Part shown: positions 44,751-51,475 of the stretch, one piece after another
How positions within the stretch are numbered: position 1 is the stretch's first letter
Layout: each line of letters starts with the position of its first letter
Assembly (NCBI GenBank): GCA_025456425.1
Contig: JALOKP010000014.1
Coordinates: 1 to 56,673 of the forward strand
Direction: 5' to 3'
DNA: 56,673 nucleotides
Source of the DNA: Acidobacteriota bacterium
GTDB lineage: Bacteria; Acidobacteriota; Polarisedimenticolia; J045
Program-made: the position numbers and the translations under genes
The notes under the pieces: model-generated
The model's database searches: none
Told to the model about the DNA's origin: nothing
The model's input: the letters and a program-made list of their open reading frames with translations, nothing else

Positions 44751-44780
44751 AGGATAGCCGAGTCATCCCCGGAATGTCAA
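44751..44780 (-). promoter_or_regulatory. Near-consensus sigma-70 promoter driving the int transcript
   Basis: Minus strand: TTGACA (44775-44780), 18-base spacer, TATCCT (44751-44756). The -35 is perfect and the -10 matches 4 of 6. It overlaps the last codons of the sigma-like gene and points to the 241-residue gene, int and then tRNA-Leu. Confidence 0.65.
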
Positions 44781-45145
44781 CGGGAGAACACCGATTGTCT
44801 CTCGCCCGCTACCGCCGCCGTCCGGAGCCGGATCATCGCCCGGCGCTCGGCGGCGCTCACCGCCTGATGGCTGACCCCGAACGCGGCCGCGATCTCCTCG
44901 ACGGTCCATTCCACGGCCAGCCCGTGCCGGAGCACCAGCACGGCCACGTCACGGCGCGAGAGCCGGGCCGCGTCGAATAGCTGTTCCAGCGTGCGCCGGG
45001 CGATCGCCGCACCAGCCGGCCCGGGCCCGTCGTCCGCCAACTCGGCGGCGGCCGCGTCACCCCAGGTCGGCCCGTCCTTGTCGCGACGATTCACCGGCGC
45101 GTCGAACGACGCCACGTTGTCGTGCGGCTCAATCGGTACGCGCAT
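44777..45145 (-). CDS. Sigma-70 region 4-like phage regulator
   Basis: 122 residues. The N-terminal 45 residues (FDAPVNRRDKDGPTWGDAAAAELADDGPGP) resemble the linker after sigma region 3. From about 55 a region 4-type HTH follows: RDVAVLVLRHGLAVEWTVEEIAAAFGVSHQAVSAAERRAM. Regions 1-3.1 are absent, so it cannot recognise a -10 element by itself. It may act as a late-gene activator or RNA-polymerase-binding factor. ATG at 45145 with GGGGGTGA upstream. Confidence 0.75.
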   Translation of the reverse strand: MRVPIEPHDNVASFDAPVNRRDKDGPTWGDAAAAELADDGPGPAGAAIARRTLEQLFDAARLSRRDVAVLVLRHGLAVEWTVEEIAAAFGVSHQAVSAAERRAMIRLRTAAVAGERQSVFSR

Positions 45146-45256
45146 CGTCACCCCCGAAAACATGACCGGGGCCGGTGGGCTGGACACCGACCCCGGCACG
45201 GAGCAAGCGCCGCTGGTCGCTCGCTCTACGCGCGACGTGCGACGGAGAGGCACCCG

Positions 45257-45394
45257 TCACGCGGTCTCGTCACCGAGCAGGAACCGGGACCAGTCGTCGT
45301 CGGTCACCGGCAGACCCGCCGTTGCCTGCTCGCGCACGAAGTCTTCGTGGACCTCGACGCCGGTACATGGGATGTTCACGATCTTGTCGTTCAT
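45257..45394 (-). CDS. Small element protein, 45 residues
   Basis: Reads MNDKIVNIPCTGVEVHEDFV then an acidic C-terminus (VTDDDWSRFLLGDETA). Its ATG overlaps the upstream TGA by 4 bases (ATGA), which supports translation. No family recognised. Confidence 0.5.
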   Translation of the reverse strand: MNDKIVNIPCTGVEVHEDFVREQATAGLPVTDDDWSRFLLGDETA

Positions 45395-45612
45395 GCGATC
45401 ACCAGCTCGTCCGAAACGTCCAGGCTCCGGGGATCGAAGTCTTCGTCTCGTACGCCAGACTCGGCCAGCTTCGCCAACTGCACCGCGCACAGCTTGCACA
45501 CTCTCACCAGCTCGCCGCGGCGCTCGACTCGAGCACCGCCTACCGTCGCCCGCAAGCAGCACCGCGGGCACGGGCGATTCGCCGGCTTAGTCACGACGCA
45601 CCCGTTGCGCAT
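45391..45612 (-). CDS. Small Cys-cluster protein of the element
   Basis: Up to 73 residues. CPRCCLRA near residue 15 and CKLCAVQ near 40 could form a zinc finger. The end is acidic. ATG at 45612 gives a 26-base overlap with the preceding gene; GTG at 45594 would give 8. Coupled downstream to the 45-residue gene by ATGA. Function unknown; small zinc-finger proteins are common in phage regions. Confidence 0.55.
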   Translation of the reverse strand: MRNGCVVTKPANRPCPRCCLRATVGGARVERRGELVRVCKLCAVQLAKLAESGVRDEDFDPRSLDVSDELVIA

Positions 45613-45742
45613 ACGGCGTCAGCGCGTCCGCCGTCAACTCGCACTTCCCAGCACGGATCAACTCTTCCGCGACGACCGGCGCAAGGTTCACGACCTCGCC
45701 CGCCTTGCAGTCGTCGTAATCCGTCACGAACTGCACTTTCAT
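45587..45742 (-). CDS. Small phage protein behind the capsid gene
   Basis: 51 residues: MKVQFVTDYDDCKAGEVVNL followed by APVVAEELIRAGKCELTADA. This 'KAGEVVxL-xxxAExLIxAGxAE' layout is frequent in short phage proteins located just after capsid or head genes. ATG at 45742 has GGAGGCGAG upstream. It follows the capsid gene by 136 bases, which contain a hairpin (45761-45767 with 45784-45790). Confidence 0.65.
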   Translation of the reverse strand: MKVQFVTDYDDCKAGEVVNLAPVVAEELIRAGKCELTADALTPYAQRVRRD

Positions 45743-45878
45743 CTCGCCTCCGAAGGTGGAGCCGGAGAGTGCCGAGGAGCACCCTCCGGCCCCGGGTGTC
45801 ACGCGTGGGTGGACGGGGCTGTCTGATGGACCCCTGCCGGGCACGCGTGGCGAGCCTTCCCGGTCCCTCGGCGTTTCA

Positions 45879-47156
45879 CTAGCTCACCGCGGCCTTGCAC
45901 TTGCGCAGGATCGAGAACGCGTGAGGCAAGGCCACGAGCCCGGCCGTGCGCTTGATGACACGCATCGAGACGAGCCCGTACTGGAACTTCTCGTGCTCGG
46001 AAACCGCGAAGTCGATCCCGGTGCGGTCCCCGATCACGATGCCTGGATTCCACGCGCCGAAGTAGATCGACGCGCCTTCCGTGCTGTTGAAGACCTGATC
46101 CGTCAGATAGACCGGATAGTTCAGCAGCCACGCGGCCGGACCCGACGCAGTCGCCTGCATCGTGTTGCCCGTGATGTAGGAGTTGTAGAGCGGCAGGCTC
46201 GAGCTGGTCTGCACCTGCAGGTCCGCGAAGGTCAGCGGGTGCATGACCCACGCCGCACCCTGCCGGCTGGCCGCATGGAGCGGCCCGTAGATCGCACTCG
46301 ACAGCTTCGCGAGAGTCGGAGTCGTCGGCGTGTTGGTGACGCTGGTCGCCTCGACGTACAGCGTCTTGTCGACGGTGTAACTGCTCGTCGTGGTCTGCGC
46401 GTAGATCCCGGCCCAGGCCGGATCACCCGCCGTGCCCTGGAGACAGGCAGCGTCTTCCTTCTTGCCGATCTCCTGCGCTGCACTCTGCAGGAAGAAATCG
46501 AGCAGACCGACCGCCTCGTCCTGCAGCACGTCGACGCTCGCCTGACCGTAGGCCACGAAATCTTTCGCGGTCAGGGTCTTCTGCGCGAAGGTCGGCTCAC
46601 CCTGCGTGATCGCACCGCCCATTTCGGCCACGACGTGACAGGTCACGTTCGTCGCCACGCTGACCGCGTTGGTCGTGCGGCTGGACAACGGCTGCTTGGC
46701 CGCGAGACGACGCACCACCGAGGCGTCCTCGATCATGCGGATGATGTCCGTCGCGAGCATCGTCGGCACCGTGTAACTGCCCGGCGTCGCCGTTTCGTTC
46801 AGGTACGCCTTGTTGTTGAAGTGCTGCCAGATCTTGTCGATCTGCTCCCGGTACTCCGGGGCCTTCCCGGCAAAGGCCGGAATCTGGCACCGCGCCGCCG
46901 CCTTGAGCCAGCTCAGCAGCAGCGCCTTACGCACGGGCACCGCGTCACCCCGCCGCTCGATCACGTCGATCGTCTGACGCTGCTCGGCCGGGATCAGGTC
47001 GAGATAGCCCCAGGAGTCACCACGGCCGATGCCGGCCTTGCTTCGCGCATCGACGTCCGCGATCCATTCGGCGAGCTTCTTGGTCTCCGCCCTTGCCTCC
47101 TTGATGTCCTGACAGAGCGGGTCGAGCGCTTCGGTAAATTCCTTGATGCTGGGCAT
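45879..47156 (-). CDS. HK97-type phage major capsid protein
   Basis: 425 residues. An N-terminal helical delta-like domain (MPSIKEFTEALDPLCQDIKEARAETKKLAEW) spans about 1-110. The HK97 fold follows: N-arm and E-loop around LSSRTTNAVSVATNVTCHVVAEMGGAITQGEPTFAQKTLTAKDF, spine helix (DEAVGLLDFFLQSAAQEIGKKEDAACLQG), then P- and A-domains (AAWVMHPLTFADLQ, WLLNYPVYLTDQVF, GIVIGDRTGIDFAVSEHE). ATG at 47156 has AAGGAAA upstream. It should build an icosahedral shell. There is no prohead protease to cut the delta domain and no portal next to it. Confidence 0.92.
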   Translation of the reverse strand: MPSIKEFTEALDPLCQDIKEARAETKKLAEWIADVDARSKAGIGRGDSWGYLDLIPAEQRQTIDVIERRGDAVPVRKALLLSWLKAAARCQIPAFAGKAPEYREQIDKIWQHFNNKAYLNETATPGSYTVPTMLATDIIRMIEDASVVRRLAAKQPLSSRTTNAVSVATNVTCHVVAEMGGAITQGEPTFAQKTLTAKDFVAYGQASVDVLQDEAVGLLDFFLQSAAQEIGKKEDAACLQGTAGDPAWAGIYAQTTTSSYTVDKTLYVEATSVTNTPTTPTLAKLSSAIYGPLHAASRQGAAWVMHPLTFADLQVQTSSSLPLYNSYITGNTMQATASGPAAWLLNYPVYLTDQVFNSTEGASIYFGAWNPGIVIGDRTGIDFAVSEHEKFQYGLVSMRVIKRTAGLVALPHAFSILRKCKAAVS

Positions 47157-47257
47157 GTACGTTTCCTTTCGTGTCGCCTTCCCGCTCGAGCGTCGCGGCA
47201 TCCGCGCGGAAGGTCGCCGGCCGGCACGCCCGCGAGCGCACCGACCGGCTGGTGTGT

Positions 47258-47353
47258 CTAGCCTGCTTGATCCGGCCTCGGCTCCAGCGACAGCAGCGGG
47301 GTGGGCTCGCCCAGCGCGTTGCGGTGGCCTTCCATACCGAGAGCGGATCTCAC
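47258..47353 (-). CDS. Possible 31-residue ORF between the coiled-coil and capsid genes
   Basis: GTG at 47353 overlaps the TGA of the preceding gene by 4 bases, as do other start/stop pairs in this element. The product, RSALGMEGHRNALGEPTPLL and a few more residues, has no recognisable motif. Reported only because of the coupling; it may not be translated. Confidence 0.25.
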   Translation of the reverse strand: MRSALGMEGHRNALGEPTPLLSLEPRPDQAG

Positions 47354-48186
47354 AGGGTGGTGCCTGTCCAGCCGTGATCCCAGAGGTACTGGGCTTGCCG
47401 GCGGGCAGTCTCGTCGTCGTCTCTTGGTTCTTTCGCGTCGGGAACCAGCAGCCCGTCGCACGCGGCACGGGCCTCTGTATGGCGTCGCAGCTTCCGGTCA
47501 AGGGATCGCTGCACCGCCTCGCCTTTCTCGCTCTGGACGGGCGCCTGCGCGGCCTCGGGCGCTTCCGGCGCGGGCGCGTGCTGCGCGGCGCTGTTCTGGG
47601 GGTGGTCGCCGACCGGCGTGCCGTCGTCGAAGGTGCAGACGTACTTCACGTCGCCCTGCGCTGCCGGACCAGCCGCGGCCATCGCGGCGGTGAGCCGGTC
47701 GAGCAACTTCACGATCTCCGCGCGGTCTGTCCCGATCAGCTGCATCAGCCGGCTGTACGCTGGTGTCTCCTGGCGCTCCTTGTTGAACCGGCCGTGGGAG
47801 CCGTTAACGAGGATCTGCACCCTCGCGATCTCGGTCTCGATATCCGCCAGCCGGCGGGCGATCCGCGCCGCGAGCGGGCTGTCGCCTAGGTTGCACTCGC
47901 GCAGGATCGCCCTGGCTTCCTTCTCGGCGGTGCGACGGTGCACGTCCATTTGTTCCCGGCGCTCGCGCTTGCTCAGCCGGCCGAGAAGGGCGAGTTCCTT
48001 CTGGCGGGTGTCACCCCCGCAGAAGTTCAGGTTGCCGTCCGGGGCGCCCGGACGCGTCTGGCGCCCTTTCTTCGGGGCGCGGGGCGGCGCCACGTCCGCG
48101 GCTGGGGGCGCGGGACTAGCCGCGTCAGGGCACGACTTGGGCACGGATTCCGGCTCGACGCCGGGAAGGTTCGTTAGGTCAGTCAC
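47350..48186 (-). CDS. Coiled-coil element protein, unknown
   Basis: 278 residues. The first 50 are Pro/Ala-rich, then a long charged helix (RLSKRERREQMDVHRRTAEKEARAILREC), a segment RFNKERQETPAYSRLMQLIGTDRAEIVKLLDRLTAAM and a charged C-terminus. The middle recalls small terminase or scaffold-like proteins in size and position upstream of a capsid gene, but no motif proves that. GTG at 48186 overlaps the preceding TGA by 4 bases. Confidence 0.6.
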   Translation of the reverse strand: MTDLTNLPGVEPESVPKSCPDAASPAPPAADVAPPRAPKKGRQTRPGAPDGNLNFCGGDTRQKELALLGRLSKRERREQMDVHRRTAEKEARAILRECNLGDSPLAARIARRLADIETEIARVQILVNGSHGRFNKERQETPAYSRLMQLIGTDRAEIVKLLDRLTAAMAAAGPAAQGDVKYVCTFDDGTPVGDHPQNSAAQHAPAPEAPEAAQAPVQSEKGEAVQRSLDRKLRRHTEARAACDGLLVPDAKEPRDDDETARRQAQYLWDHGWTGTTL

Positions 48187-48464
48187 TTAGCCTCCGGCGG
48201 ATCGGACGGGGCTTCCGTTGTGGTTTGGGTTTCCCGGGCGCCAGGGGCGGCCAGCGGCCGAAGTGGGTATTCGTCATCCGGGCAGGTCGGAATGACGTTG
48301 GGGCCGTGAAGGTCGATCGACGGCGGGAGCGGTTGGTGCGAGGGGTACCGCACCACCGCATGCGGTACCGCGTGCGGGGGTACCGCACCCGCATCCCCGT
48401 AAGGGATGCGGTACCCCCTGCGGTACCTACCCCCCGCAACGTCTTGCGGTACCTTTGGGTTCAT
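48183..48464 (-). CDS. 93-residue element protein whose gene carries the GGTACC repeat cluster
   Basis: MNPKVPQDVAGGRYRRGYRIPY start; residues 10-45 are repetitive (Tyr, Pro, Arg, His-rich) because of the DNA repeats beneath them, and the rest is Pro-rich. The ATG at 48464 overlaps the primase stop (ATGA), and its TGA overlaps the GTG of the next gene. This double coupling suggests that it is translated, although the peptide has no recognised fold. It may matter mainly as DNA. Confidence 0.5.
   Translation of the reverse strand: MNPKVPQDVAGGRYRRGYRIPYGDAGAVPPHAVPHAVVRYPSHQPLPPSIDLHGPNVIPTCPDDEYPLRPLAAPGARETQTTTEAPSDPPEAK
48344..48453. repeat. Six GGTACC-centred repeats, possible iterons or operators
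   Basis: GGTACC occurs at 48344, 48364, 48379, 48410, 48422 and 48448. Most copies sit inside a longer TGCGGTACC or GGGGTACCGCA consensus, in both orientations, within 110 bases. The cluster is next to the 3' end of the primase-helicase gene. This is the layout of an iteron-type replication origin or of multiple repressor sites. Confidence 0.6.
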
Positions 48465-50269
48465 AGTTCCCACCAAAGAAGCCCCGGTTTCCCGGCTGGC
48501 GTGATGGTCTTGATCTCTGGGTAATTTCTGGCCGCGCGGTTGATGGTGTCTTCGGAGACGGAGATCGCCTCGGTGATCTGCTTGCGGGTGAAGCGTGCTG
48601 GGGCCCGGCCGCGGAGGAAGTCCACGACGGCGTCTTCCTTCGTGGCCCTACGGACGGCCTCGCTGGCCTCATCGGGCTGCAGGTCGCGCCGGTAGAGTAG
48701 GGCGAACGGGCAGGTTGTCTTGTCGGGGCTGGCGATCCGGTCGTTGAAGATCTCGATCTCGACCGGGTTGGGTTTCTCGCCGTCGCGGACCTTGAGGCAC
48801 TCCACGACGCGGACGTTGGGTTCTTTCTGGTGCTTGCGGATCAGGAGTGAGGCATCGGTGGCGGCCAGGAAGTCTTGCGAGCCGAACACCAGGGCTTCAG
48901 GGTCGGTCAGTTGGACCCGGTTCCAGACGCTCTTGTTGGTGTGCCCCACGGTGCAGATCAGGCGCAGGGACGGGACGGCGCGGAGGGGGTCGATCCGGTC
49001 GCGGTAGTACTCGCGGACGGCCTCGGCGTCCTTGAGCGCCTTGATCCCGCTGGTCTGGTTGATCGAGTCAATGAAGGTCACTTCCGCCTTGAGGTGGTCG
49101 AGGGTGCGGCGCAGGCGGTCGAGTGCGGTCGGGTTGGTTGCCAGGAATCCCGACTTCGACAGGACATGGAAGGTGTCTTGAATGTCCTGCCGATCGATCC
49201 CCATGCAGGCGCATAGCCGGCGGACGCGGCGCATCGTGCGGGCGGTCGAGTCTTCCTCGGACAGCATCAGGACGCGGTACCGGCGGCTGATTTCGTACTT
49301 CCCGAGGATCGGCCGGCCGGCGGCCAGGGCGAGGCCCACGGCGAGGGTCCAGAGGGTCTTGCTCGATCCGGTCGGGCCGAACAGTCCGAAGGTGTCGCCT
49401 TCCTCGATCCCGGGCAGGAGATAGGTCGGTGCTGGAATGTCGGCGTCGAGAATCCAGTCGATCGTCAGGGTGGGGTACGGTTCCGGCTCGCTGGCCGCGG
49501 CGCCCTTCTCGGTGGCGTCGGTGGTGTTGACGAGCTGGCCGAGGCCGAGGCCGGCGTCGAGGTGGTCGCTGAGGTCCTTGCCCTGGGCGGCCTCGACCAC
49601 GCGCACCGATGCGGCGTAGGGGCGCACCGATCGGAGCACGTCAGCCGCGTGCTTGCGGCCGGGCTCGTCTCGGTCGGCGACGACGACGACGTGGGCGCCC
49701 TTGAGGCTGGGGCTGTAGTCGTCGCGCCACTTGCCGGCGCCGCCAGCGTTGCAGGTTGCGACGATCGAGCCGTCCGCGAGGTCGGCGTCGTGGTTGAAGC
49801 GGTCGGCGTCCTTCTCGCCTTCGACCACCAGTACGGTGCCGCCGTCGGCGGCCACGGCGAGGACCGCCGGCAAGTTGTAGAGGACCTTGCGGACGCCCTT
49901 CACGTTCGGGGTGCCATCGGGCTGCCGCTGGCGGAAGTCTTTCGGGGCGTACCTCACGACCTGGAACAGCGGGACGTTGGATTCGTCGCGGTAGGTGTAG
50001 CTGGCGACCTCGATCATGTGCGCACTTTGCGCACTTGATTCGTCGAACAGGTCGCGCTCCGAGAGGCCGAGGGCGGCCACGATGTCCGCCGTCGAGCATC
50101 CCGCGTGGCAGCAGACGAGGCACTTGCCGCCGCCGTTGCTGACGGAGAGGCTGGGGGTGCTGTCGTCGTGGGCGGGGCAGCGGGCCATGAAGCCGGAGCC
50201 GTTCTTTCGGGCTTCGTGGCCGTGGGCCGAGAGGGCCGAAAGGACCCGCGAGAGGGCCGGGCCGCTCAT
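48461..50269 (-). CDS. Primase-helicase (CHC2-like zinc, TOPRIM, RecA-like ATPase, HTH)
   Basis: 602 residues. Zinc motif at 31-58 (CPAHDDSTPS, CLVCCHAGC), TOPRIM at about 146-203 with VVEGEKDADR and VVVVADRDEPGR, RecA/DnaB-type ATPase at 285-470 with Walker A GPTGSSKT (298-305) and Walker B VTFID (397-401), and a C-terminal winged-helix (ARFTRKQITEAISVSEDTINRAARNY). This domain set is that of satellite and plasmid replication proteins of the P4-alpha/RepA class. ATG at 50269 overlaps the upstream stop. It probably acts on the neighbouring repeats. Confidence 0.88.
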   Translation of the reverse strand: MSGPALSRVLSALSAHGHEARKNGSGFMARCPAHDDSTPSLSVSNGGGKCLVCCHAGCSTADIVAALGLSERDLFDESSAQSAHMIEVASYTYRDESNVPLFQVVRYAPKDFRQRQPDGTPNVKGVRKVLYNLPAVLAVAADGGTVLVVEGEKDADRFNHDADLADGSIVATCNAGGAGKWRDDYSPSLKGAHVVVVADRDEPGRKHAADVLRSVRPYAASVRVVEAAQGKDLSDHLDAGLGLGQLVNTTDATEKGAAASEPEPYPTLTIDWILDADIPAPTYLLPGIEEGDTFGLFGPTGSSKTLWTLAVGLALAAGRPILGKYEISRRYRVLMLSEEDSTARTMRRVRRLCACMGIDRQDIQDTFHVLSKSGFLATNPTALDRLRRTLDHLKAEVTFIDSINQTSGIKALKDAEAVREYYRDRIDPLRAVPSLRLICTVGHTNKSVWNRVQLTDPEALVFGSQDFLAATDASLLIRKHQKEPNVRVVECLKVRDGEKPNPVEIEIFNDRIASPDKTTCPFALLYRRDLQPDEASEAVRRATKEDAVVDFLRGRAPARFTRKQITEAISVSEDTINRAARNYPEIKTITPAGKPGLLWWEL

Positions 50270-50466
50270 CGGTCACCGTCCGGCGCGAGCGCGGCTTGGA
50301 GCCCTTCCAGAACCTCGCCGATCAGGAGCGCGATGTACTCGAGCTGGGCCGGGGTCGGCTGACCGAGGCCACGCTCCGCGAGCAGCCCGAGCGTCGAGCA
50401 GAGCCGTCCGGCGTCGTAGAGCCGGCCCGAGAGATTCGAGAGGGGGTGGATCTTCGCGCGGGTCAT
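50266..50466 (-). CDS. Small element protein, 66 residues
   Basis: MTRAKIHPLSNLSGRLYDAG start; helical, with no known motif (LGQPTPAQLEYIALLIGEVLEGLQ). Linked by ATGA overlaps to genes on both sides. Unknown function. Confidence 0.6.
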   Translation of the reverse strand: MTRAKIHPLSNLSGRLYDAGRLCSTLGLLAERGLGQPTPAQLEYIALLIGEVLEGLQAALAPDGDR

Positions 50467-50669
50467 GCGCGGTCCCCCTCGCGCAGCCACGCCAGCAGCG
50501 CCTCGCGGTGGATTCGGTATTCCTGGCCCAGCCGGCGGGACGGGATCTTCTTGGCCCGAACCAGCGTCCTGACGGCGGACACGGGGGCGCGAAGCAATTC
50601 GGCGGCTTCGGTGACGGTGAGGGAGACGGCCTCGTTAGCGGACGGGAGCGGACGCCGGGGGCCGTTCAT
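50463..50669 (-). CDS. Excisionase-like helix-turn-helix protein
   Basis: 68 residues in one MerR-like/AlpA-Xis HTH: SLTVTEAAELLRAPVSAVRTLVRAKKIPSRRLGQEYRIHREALLAWL. In integrative elements such proteins bend DNA for excision or regulate the replication genes. Linked by ATGA overlaps to neighbours. Confidence 0.85.
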   Translation of the reverse strand: MNGPRRPLPSANEAVSLTVTEAAELLRAPVSAVRTLVRAKKIPSRRLGQEYRIHREALLAWLREGDRA

Positions 50670-50974
50670 GCGGCCGCCCGAAGGCGCCAGGAGGGCGCAG
50701 GTTCGCCGTCGGCGTCGCCGCTAGAGTCGGTGGCGCTGGGCTGGGCACGGTGCGCCCTGTGGCCGCGTGACGCCTGGCGGGCGGTGTGCAGGACGATCCG
50801 CGGGGCGGTCACGATTCGGGGCGGCTGGGTCAGGGTTCGCGGCAGCGGGAAGTAACTCGCGGTGAAGACGCCGCCCGACGAGTAGGTACCGACCGAGCTG
50901 GTGGTGTTCGTGGGGCCGGGATCGGGGGGGCGGTACGCTAGGAGCAGATCTACGCTGACTTCGGAAGCGTGCAC
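50666..50974 (-). CDS. Low-complexity element protein, 102 residues
   Basis: Pro/Thr/Ser/Arg-rich protein (VGTYSSGGVFTASYFPLPRTLTQPPRIV). The stop overlaps the HTH gene start; the GTG at 50974 lies 25 bases inside the RHH gene. No family; a later start is possible. Confidence 0.45.
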   Translation of the reverse strand: MHASEVSVDLLLAYRPPDPGPTNTTSSVGTYSSGGVFTASYFPLPRTLTQPPRIVTAPRIVLHTARQASRGHRAHRAQPSATDSSGDADGEPAPSWRLRAAA

Positions 50975-51120
50975 TTTTGATCCTCCCTTGGGTTCACTAC
51001 GGCGAGCACCGCCGAGATACCGCGCCGAACCAGCTCGGACGCGGAAACGCCCTGACGGGCGGCAGCCTCCTTGAGTTCCTGGTGCTGGGTGGCTTCGATC
51101 GCAAACAGGAAACGTCGCAT
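50950..51120 (-). CDS. Ribbon-helix-helix regulator
   Basis: 56 residues: FLFAIEATQHQELKEAAARQGVSASELVRRGISAVL fits the RHH fold (beta-strand, then two helices with VSASELVRRGI). First gene of the leftward operon, with a promoter (51137-51165) and inverted repeats immediately upstream. Likely autoregulator or repressor of the element. ATG at 51120 with GAGGGG upstream. Confidence 0.8.
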   Translation of the reverse strand: MRRFLFAIEATQHQELKEAAARQGVSASELVRRGISAVLAVVNPREDQKCTLPKSA

Positions 51121-51136
51121 GGGCCCCTCATGAATA

Positions 51137-51165
51137 GATATACCACGTCGCGGGTGACAGCGCAA
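51137..51165 (-). promoter_or_regulatory. Predicted promoter of the element operon with repressor-site repeats
   Basis: Minus strand TTGCGC (51160-51165), 17 bases, TATATC (51137-51142), giving a leader of about 10 bases before the RHH ATG. Overlapping repeats: CCACGTC (51143-51149) with GACGTGG (51173-51179), and TACCAC (51141-51146) with GTGGTA (51185-51190), good candidates for RHH binding. Confidence 0.5.
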
Positions 51166-51194
51166 TAGCGCGGACGTGGCAACCGTGGTATTCT

Positions 51195-51278
51195 TCTCTT
51201 GAGGGGTCCCTCCAGTCTCCTCAACCACATCCTCCCGTGGACCGCCCGTCGGCTTGCACACCGGCGGGCACTTTTTTT
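51195..51278 (+). ncRNA. Candidate small RNA with CCUCC motifs
   Basis: Plus strand, divergent from the element operon. TTGAGG (51199-51204) pairs with CCTCAA (51219-51224), CCTCC/CCTCCC motifs lie at about 51209 and 51231, and a stem-loop with T-tract ends it at 51278. CCUCC motifs could pair with ribosome binding sites. A -10-like TATTCT at 51189-51194 has no clear -35, so the promoter is unproven. Confidence 0.3.
51244..51278 (+). terminator. Rho-independent terminator
   Basis: GCCCGTCGG (51244-51252) pairs with CCGGCGGGC (51261-51269, one G-U), followed by seven T at 51272-51278. No protein gene precedes it on this strand. Confidence 0.8.
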
Positions 51279-51386
51279 GTGGTTTGGGTTTGGTTTCCGC
51301 GCCGTCGAGTCGTGCCCAAGTCGTGCCCAAACCCCCGGGGGTCGGGATGCAACGGGATGCAACGGGACGCGTCAAGTTGTAGGAAC

Positions 51387-51420
51387 AAAAGAAAAAGGGC
51401 GCCCAAGTGACTGAGCGCCC
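51387..51420 (-). terminator. Rho-independent terminator at the right edge of the element
   Basis: Minus strand GGGCGC (51415-51420) and GCGCCC (51397-51402) form a stem, followed by TTTTTCTTTT. It would stop transcription entering the element from the right, including any from the old tRNA promoter. Confidence 0.75.
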
Positions 51421-51436
51421 GTGACGTATCTTTCCG

Positions 51437-51475
51437 TTTTGAATCCGCTGCGTCTGCCGATTCCGCCATTCCGGC
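51437..51475. repeat. Right attachment core with displaced tRNA-Leu 5' half
   Basis: Second copy of the 39-bp repeat. Here the sequence is only the 5' half of tRNA-Leu (acceptor strand to anticodon loop) and cannot fold as a tRNA. Its upstream flank (51476 onward) is the original chromosomal tRNA upstream region, with a possible -10 TACAGT on the minus strand at 51493-51498. Confidence 0.92.

Larger units (their letters stand above)
42616..51475. mobile_element. Integrative phage-satellite-like element, about 8.8 kb, with one HK97 capsid gene
   Basis: Bounded by the 39-bp repeat in tRNA-Leu. Leftward gene order from the right end: RHH regulator, 102-residue unknown, excisionase-like HTH, 66-residue unknown, primase-helicase, 93-residue gene with GGTACC repeats, coiled-coil protein, major capsid protein, three small proteins, sigma region-4 protein, unknown, integrase. 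Integrase next to the attachment site, phage-type genes and overlapping short genes support a single mobile unit. No large terminase, portal, protease, tail, lysis or conjugation gene is visible, so it probably depends on a helper or is a capsid-only island. Confidence 0.9.

Noticed and set aside
45879-47156. Capsid gene as a true encapsulin
   Set aside because: Sequence and long N-terminal delta-like domain are phage-type; no cargo-loading peptide or cargo enzyme is evident. Kept only as a hypothesis for the element's function.
48344-48453. Repeat cluster as a CRISPR array
   Set aside because: Repeats are short, palindromic and irregularly spaced, with no constant spacer length and no cas genes.
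50666-51120. RHH protein plus 102-residue partner as a toxin-antitoxin pair
   Set aside because: The partner has no toxin motif and is low-complexity; the position at the head of the element operon suits a regulator better.
51199-51414. 71-codon open frame across the right edge of the element
   Set aside because: It runs through a terminator stem and T-tract and has no ribosome site or family.
42684-51436. Element as a conjugative or insertion-sequence element
   Set aside because: No transposase, relaxase, T4SS or terminal inverted repeats; tyrosine integrase and tRNA direct repeat fit a phage-type integration.
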